A stretch of DNA of 17,384 nucleotides from Eubacterium sp. (lineage in GTDB: Bacteria; Bacillota_A; Clostridia; Lachnospirales; Lachnospiraceae), in NCBI GenBank assembly GCA_017475785.1, contig JAFVEX010000083.1, forward strand, positions 1-17,384, in the 5' to 3' direction. The position numbers were made by a program, and so were the translations under genes. Positions 14,801 to 17,384 of this stretch are shown in pieces (the first letter of the stretch is position 1; every line of letters starts with the position of its first letter). Under the pieces are notes generated by a model. The model saw only the letters and a list, made by a program, of their open reading frames with translations. It searched no databases and was not told the origin of the DNA.

Positions 14801-15238
14801 TTACGCGGAAGATGTCATAACGATTCCTGGCGCATGAAGAAAGGGTCTGCCACACTTGATTACTTGTGTGGCAGACCCTTTCTTCACGCACAGGCAACGA
14901 GCCAAGGCCGCATTAAGAGGGTTGGAATTCTGAGGAGTCGTTACCTTTTTCTCCCCTTCCGGAGAGCCGCTCCACCAGATTAGCCCATCTCGCTCAAAGC
15001 CATACCGTTCACCTATTTTATCGTGGCAGAGTTCGTACTCCTCTTTGTTGAGCAAGCCCCGCCTGAACATCATATCCATGTACGTCATGGTCAGATAGTA
15101 GTTAAAGCGTTTATTCTCAAAAATACGGCAGTCTTCCTCTACATCGGCGATTGGCCTGTAATAAGGTGCCCATGCCATACGGATTACGCGCTGTTCCTGT
15201 GTCTGCGTTGGATTCTTGAGGAACTTTTCCCTGGCCAT
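14801..15238 (-). CDS. Small mobile-element-associated hypothetical protein, C-terminus probably replaced
   Basis: 145 codons if read from the ATG at 15238, which has AGGA a few nt upstream. The first ~85 residues look like a real protein: Tyr/Met-rich and helical, with RFNYYLTMTYMDMMFRRG followed by a short helix-turn-helix-like LLNKEEYELCHDKIGERYGF reminiscent of the SHOCT-type pairs found on small proteins of clostridial integrative elements. The last ~30 codons pass through the 14836-14885 hairpin and overlap lipoprotein B by 37 nt, so they are probably not original. The frame is open further upstream, but only as the antisense of the recombinase. Function not recognised. It is placed in the element remnant by its position against the recombinase fragment. 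Confidence 0.55.
   Translation of the reverse strand: MAREKFLKNPTQTQEQRVIRMAWAPYYRPIADVEEDCRIFENKRFNYYLTMTYMDMMFRRGLLNKEEYELCHDKIGERYGFERDGLIWWSGSPEGEKKVTTPQNSNPLNAALARCLCVKKGSATQVIKCGRPFLHAPGIVMTSSA
14836..14885. terminator. 20-bp perfect hairpin ending the protease cassette
   Basis: Positions 14836-14855 are exactly complementary to 14866-14885 with a 10-nt loop. The stem begins inside the lipoprotein B stop codon (TGA 14835-14837). Its outer end is GAAGAAA on the left and TTTCTTC on the right, so it lacks a clean T-run but is strong in both orientations. It also lies within the 3' part of the minus-strand ORF that faces it, so it may terminate both. Confidence 0.7.
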
Positions 15239-15259
15239 GATCCTATCCAATGCTTCTAC

Positions 15260-15799
15260 CGCCGAGTGATCTGGCAGTGCAATCACAAGTTCGAGGGAAA
15301 GAAATGCACGACGCCGACGCTCACAGAGGATGAGCTGAAAGAGGTTTTCCTCCGGGCCGCCAATCAGGTGATCGACGCCAAGGACGGGATCATCGCCATC
15401 TACCACCAAGTGCTGGAGCCAAATCTCACAACAGATGCCTTGCAGCAGGAGTTGGATGGACTGGACGCAGAGATCAACGTGGTCGCCGGTCTGATCAAGG
15501 AGTGCATCAAGGAAAATGCCCACGTCGCCCTCGATCAGGATGAATACCAGAAGCGCTACGACGCTCTGGTGGCTCGGTTCGACACCGCCAAAGCCCGCCA
15601 GAAGGTACTGGCCCAGCAGATCACCGACCGGAAAGCCCGCAGGCAGCAGATCGAGCTGTTTCTGGCAGGCTTGAAAAAGCGGGAGCCACTGACGGTCTTC
15701 CGGGATGAGGACTGGCTGGCGATGGTCGATCATGTGACCGTCACCGAGGACTCTGAGATAGCCGTCACCTTCAAGGACGGGACTGAGATCGAGATATAG
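15260..15799 (+). pseudogene. C-terminal fragment of a large serine recombinase
   Basis: About 180 residues survive. Recombinase-like sequence starts at RRVIWQCNHKFEGKKC, which holds only the second cysteine pair of the recombinase zinc beta-ribbon. It continues with TLTEDELKEVFLRAANQVI, a long coiled-coil (about 15420-15680) and the usual ending DEDWLAMVDHVTVTEDSEIAVTFKDGTEIEI-type beta hairpin. The N-terminal catalytic resolvase domain, with its Ser nucleophile, and the first half of the ribbon are missing. Upstream codons in the frame are antisense to the neighbouring small ORF. Large serine recombinases of this type move integrative elements and prophages in Clostridia, and this one cannot be active. 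It is a scar of a lost or rearranged element. Confidence 0.85.
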
Positions 15800-15814
15800 A
15801 CCTATAAACGCCGC

Positions 15815-15847
15815 AACGCCTCTGAACCACAACGGCTCAGAGGCGTT
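15815..15847. terminator. Bidirectional terminator between the recombinase remnant and flavorubredoxin
   Basis: AACGCCTCTGA (15815-15825) pairs perfectly with 15837-15847. Two more G-C pairs lie beyond one mismatch, with a 5-nt loop. T-poor flanks make it moderate. It lies between two convergent genes and can serve both. Confidence 0.65.
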
Positions 15848-15879
15848 ATTCTAATAATGCCTTTCAAGTAATCCAATGA

Positions 15880-17271
15880 TTACTTTATTGCTTCAATCAT
15901 ATCTTTGCTTACACCGCAGACCGGGCAGCACCAGTCATCCGGTAAATCTTCAAAAGCCGTTCCCGGGGCGATGCCACTGTCCGGATCACCTTTTTCAGGA
16001 TCATACACATATCCGCAGGGACCGCACTGGTATTTTGCAAGTTTTTCACTTTCGCTGCCTGCGACATCTACCTCCTCTTCCTGTTTTCCGATGAGCGATG
16101 TCACCAGCACAGGAATGCCTGCCAGATCAACTTCTTCGGGGTTCCACTGGGAGCGGATGTTCTCTTCAATAACTTCGAATCCAGCCTCAGCCAGTTTTGC
16201 CTGTAGGAGCTTCACACTCTCGCCGCTCCAACCGTAGCAGCCAAAAGCAGCAGCTTTCTTATTCTTGAACTTTAGCTGCTTCAAGAACTCCAACCAGCCT
16301 GCTACACTGGACAGATAACTGTTGCTGACCGTCGGGGAACCGACTGCAATCGCTTTGGACTTGAACACTTCCGTCATAACTTCGTTTTTGTCTGCCTTGG
16401 CAATATTGAAAACCTTGACCACGGTATTCGGACTCTGACGGTGGATCTCCTCCGCAATCTTATGGGCGATCTTCGTGGTTCCTTCCCACATGGTATCGTA
16501 GGCGATAGTGACCTGGTCTTCCTGATAGGCATTTGCCCACTCAGCGTATTTCTCCACGATCTGCAGCGGGTTTTCACGCCAGATAGCACCGTGGGACGGG
16601 GCGATCATATCAAAAGTCAGGTTGAATCCGGTGATCTCCGCCAGCTTCTTCGTCAGGATCTGCGCAAATGGATTCAGGATATTAGCGAAATACTTCATTG
16701 CCTCTTTCCACAGCAGACACTGGTCTGCCTTGTCATTGAAAAGTTCCTCTACAGCATAGTGCTGTCCGAAGGCGTCATTGGAGAACAGGATATTATCCCC
16801 TGTCATATATGTCGCCATAGAATCCGGCCAATGCAGCATACGCATTTCTACGAACACCAGCTTCTTGCCGTTTCCGATCTCAACGGAATCGCCGGTCTTT
16901 ACCACATGGAAGTTCCAGCCGCGCTTCCCGTACTGACCCTCGATGCTTTTGACCGCATTGGCAGTGCAGTAGATCGGCGTGTCAGGGATTTCCTCCATCA
17001 AAGCGGTCAGGGAACCGGAATGGTCACATTCCCCATGGTTGGCCACGATGAAGTCGATCTTCTTCAGGTTGATTTCCCTTTTCAGATTCTCAACGAAATC
17101 AAAACGGTGCGGTGTCCAGACCGTATCGATCAGGACGGTTTTTTCTTCCTCGATCAGATAGGCATTCTGGCTGGAGCCGTTCATGATGGAGTAATCGTCT
17201 CCGTGGAAGCTCTCCAGTTCCCAGTCTATGTATCCTACCCAGCTTACATTTCCTTTTACATGTTTTCTCAT
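15880..17271 (-). CDS. Flavorubredoxin: flavodiiron protein with C-terminal rubredoxin (O2/NO reductase)
   Basis: 463 residues in three domains. A metallo-beta-lactamase-like diiron domain (1-250) has the full ligand set: H79, E81, D83 and H84 (HGECDHSG), H147 (MLHWPD), D166 (FSNDAFGQH) and H227 (PSHGAIW). A flavodoxin domain (about 253-400) has FMN-loop [11 protein letters not shown] (259-269), GSPTVSN and [11 protein letters not shown] rubredoxin domain (about 412-463) has C416-x2-C419 and C449-x2-C452. This is the class B flavodiiron architecture of E. coli NorV. Such proteins reduce NO to N2O and/or O2 to water with electrons delivered to the rubredoxin. Cytoplasmic. The ATG at 17271 has a very strong ribosome site (complement of CTCCTCCTC, 17278-17286). 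It is the second gene after a ferredoxin, 3 nt apart. Confidence 0.95.
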   Translation of the reverse strand: MRKHVKGNVSWVGYIDWELESFHGDDYSIMNGSSQNAYLIEEEKTVLIDTVWTPHRFDFVENLKREINLKKIDFIVANHGECDHSGSLTALMEEIPDTPIYCTANAVKSIEGQYGKRGWNFHVVKTGDSVEIGNGKKLVFVEMRMLHWPDSMATYMTGDNILFSNDAFGQHYAVEELFNDKADQCLLWKEAMKYFANILNPFAQILTKKLAEITGFNLTFDMIAPSHGAIWRENPLQIVEKYAEWANAYQEDQVTIAYDTMWEGTTKIAHKIAEEIHRQSPNTVVKVFNIAKADKNEVMTEVFKSKAIAVGSPTVSNSYLSSVAGWLEFLKQLKFKNKKAAAFGCYGWSGESVKLLQAKLAEAGFEVIEENIRSQWNPEEVDLAGIPVLVTSLIGKQEEEVDVAGSESEKLAKYQCGPCGYVYDPEKGDPDSGIAPGTAFEDLPDDWCCPVCGVSKDMIEAIK

Positions 17272-17274
17272 AGA

Positions 17275-17384
17275 TTACTCCTCCTCACGTATTGCGCTCA
17301 CCGGGCAGCCGTCGATAGCTTCCAGAACTGCGTCACGGTTCTCATCTGTGGTATCGGTATAAGCTTCTGCCTTGCCTTCATCGC
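17275..17384 (-). CDS. C-terminal fragment of a [4Fe-4S] ferredoxin
   Basis: The frame enters from the right edge and ends with TAA (complement of 17275-17277). The 35 visible residues end in AVLEAIDGCPVSAIREEE. The GCPVSAI motif is the terminal CP-x-xAI of small single-cluster ferredoxins, and the acidic stretch before it fits that family. The upstream CxxCxxC lies outside the window. It shares an operon with the flavorubredoxin. The three Glu codons at its end double as the ribosome site of that gene. It is a plausible electron donor for it, but a general ferredoxin that happens to be co-transcribed is equally possible. Confidence 0.8.
   Translation of the reverse strand, partial: DEGKAEAYTDTTDENRDAVLEAIDGCPVSAIREEE

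Larger units (their letters stand above)
13204..14837 (+). pseudogene. Lipoprotein B: frameshifted paralogue of lipoprotein A
   Basis: The first frame (13204-13935, 243 codons) carries a basic N-terminus, a hydrophobic segment (about 69-90, FLLASLAIVTLCLSARVVPA), a repeat stalk (109-142) and module one (GVKIDFLTGLDFENGERTDVIRLHN). It stops at TAG 13933-13935. The next frame is open from before 13926, through RYERVADEVCEIQLPPDTAE, to 14837, and matches lipoprotein A modules two and three without a gap (CEPALGMLAERQIL, FEQGELLYEDDWVQIGYR). A one-base loss (or two-base gain) near 13915-13930 explains it. GTG 13968 could restart translation but lacks a signal peptide. No lipobox is seen. The N-terminal start is uncertain: ATG 13204 and ATG 13402 (residue 67, just before the hydrophobic segment) both lack a ribosome site. 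The gene lies 139 nt after protease B. Confidence 0.8.

Noticed and set aside
15023..15259. N-terminal part of the plus-strand ORF joined to the recombinase fragment
   Set aside because: These codons are the antisense of the minus-strand small ORF and show no recombinase features.
15239..15832. N-terminal half of the 343-codon minus-strand ORF
   Set aside because: Antisense to recognisable recombinase sequence. The real start is more likely the ATG at 15238.

Overview
The window looks like chromosomal DNA of a gut-type anaerobic member of the Clostridia, most likely Lachnospiraceae. The pointers are a Fur/PerR-type regulator beside a rubredoxin-rubrerythrin, a flavodiiron protein with a C-terminal rubredoxin preceded by a ferredoxin, an EFR1-like flavodoxin, clostripain-family (C11) proteases, a clostridial large serine recombinase remnant, strong AGGAG-type ribosome sites and moderately high GC. 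The genus cannot be fixed from sequence alone.

Layout. 1-226 is the C-terminal end of a small-helix protein, closed by a strong terminator (261-296). 419-1511 is a promoter, a PerR-like regulator and a rubrerythrin (oxygen/peroxide defence), followed by a terminator. 1715-2410 is a flavodoxin that lacks the ferredoxin half expected for EFR1 proteins and ends in an unrelated tail. 2508-4177 is a complete HipBA toxin-antitoxin operon with a sharp promoter and three identical GCCGTACGGC operators. 4317-14837 is the core of the window: a tandem duplication of a two-gene module, C11 protease plus lipoprotein. The order is protease A (secreted), lipoprotein A, protease B (itself a lipoprotein) and lipoprotein B (frameshifted). 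The first three junctions are a 4-nt overlap, a 1-nt gap and a 139-nt gap. 14801-15799 is mobile-element debris: a small minus-strand ORF abutting the C-terminal third of a serine recombinase on the plus strand. 15880-17384 on the minus strand is a ferredoxin (partial) and a flavorubredoxin.

How the genes may work together. The outer genes (PerR-like/rubrerythrin at the left, ferredoxin/flavorubredoxin at the right) are housekeeping oxygen, peroxide and NO defence. The interior reads as accessory DNA (TA module, duplicated surface protease cassette, recombinase scar). In the cassette the lipoproteins have no catalytic domain but repeat the same series of beta-rich modules found in the C-terminal half of the proteases. 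This suggests that protease and lipoprotein share a binding function at the cell envelope. All four paralogues carry a different low-complexity or tandem-repeat linker. Protease A also has an intrinsic-terminator-shaped hairpin with a T7 tract inside its signal-peptide codons, a possible transcriptional attenuator for the whole cassette. These three points, together with the HipBA operator array, are the main items for follow-up.
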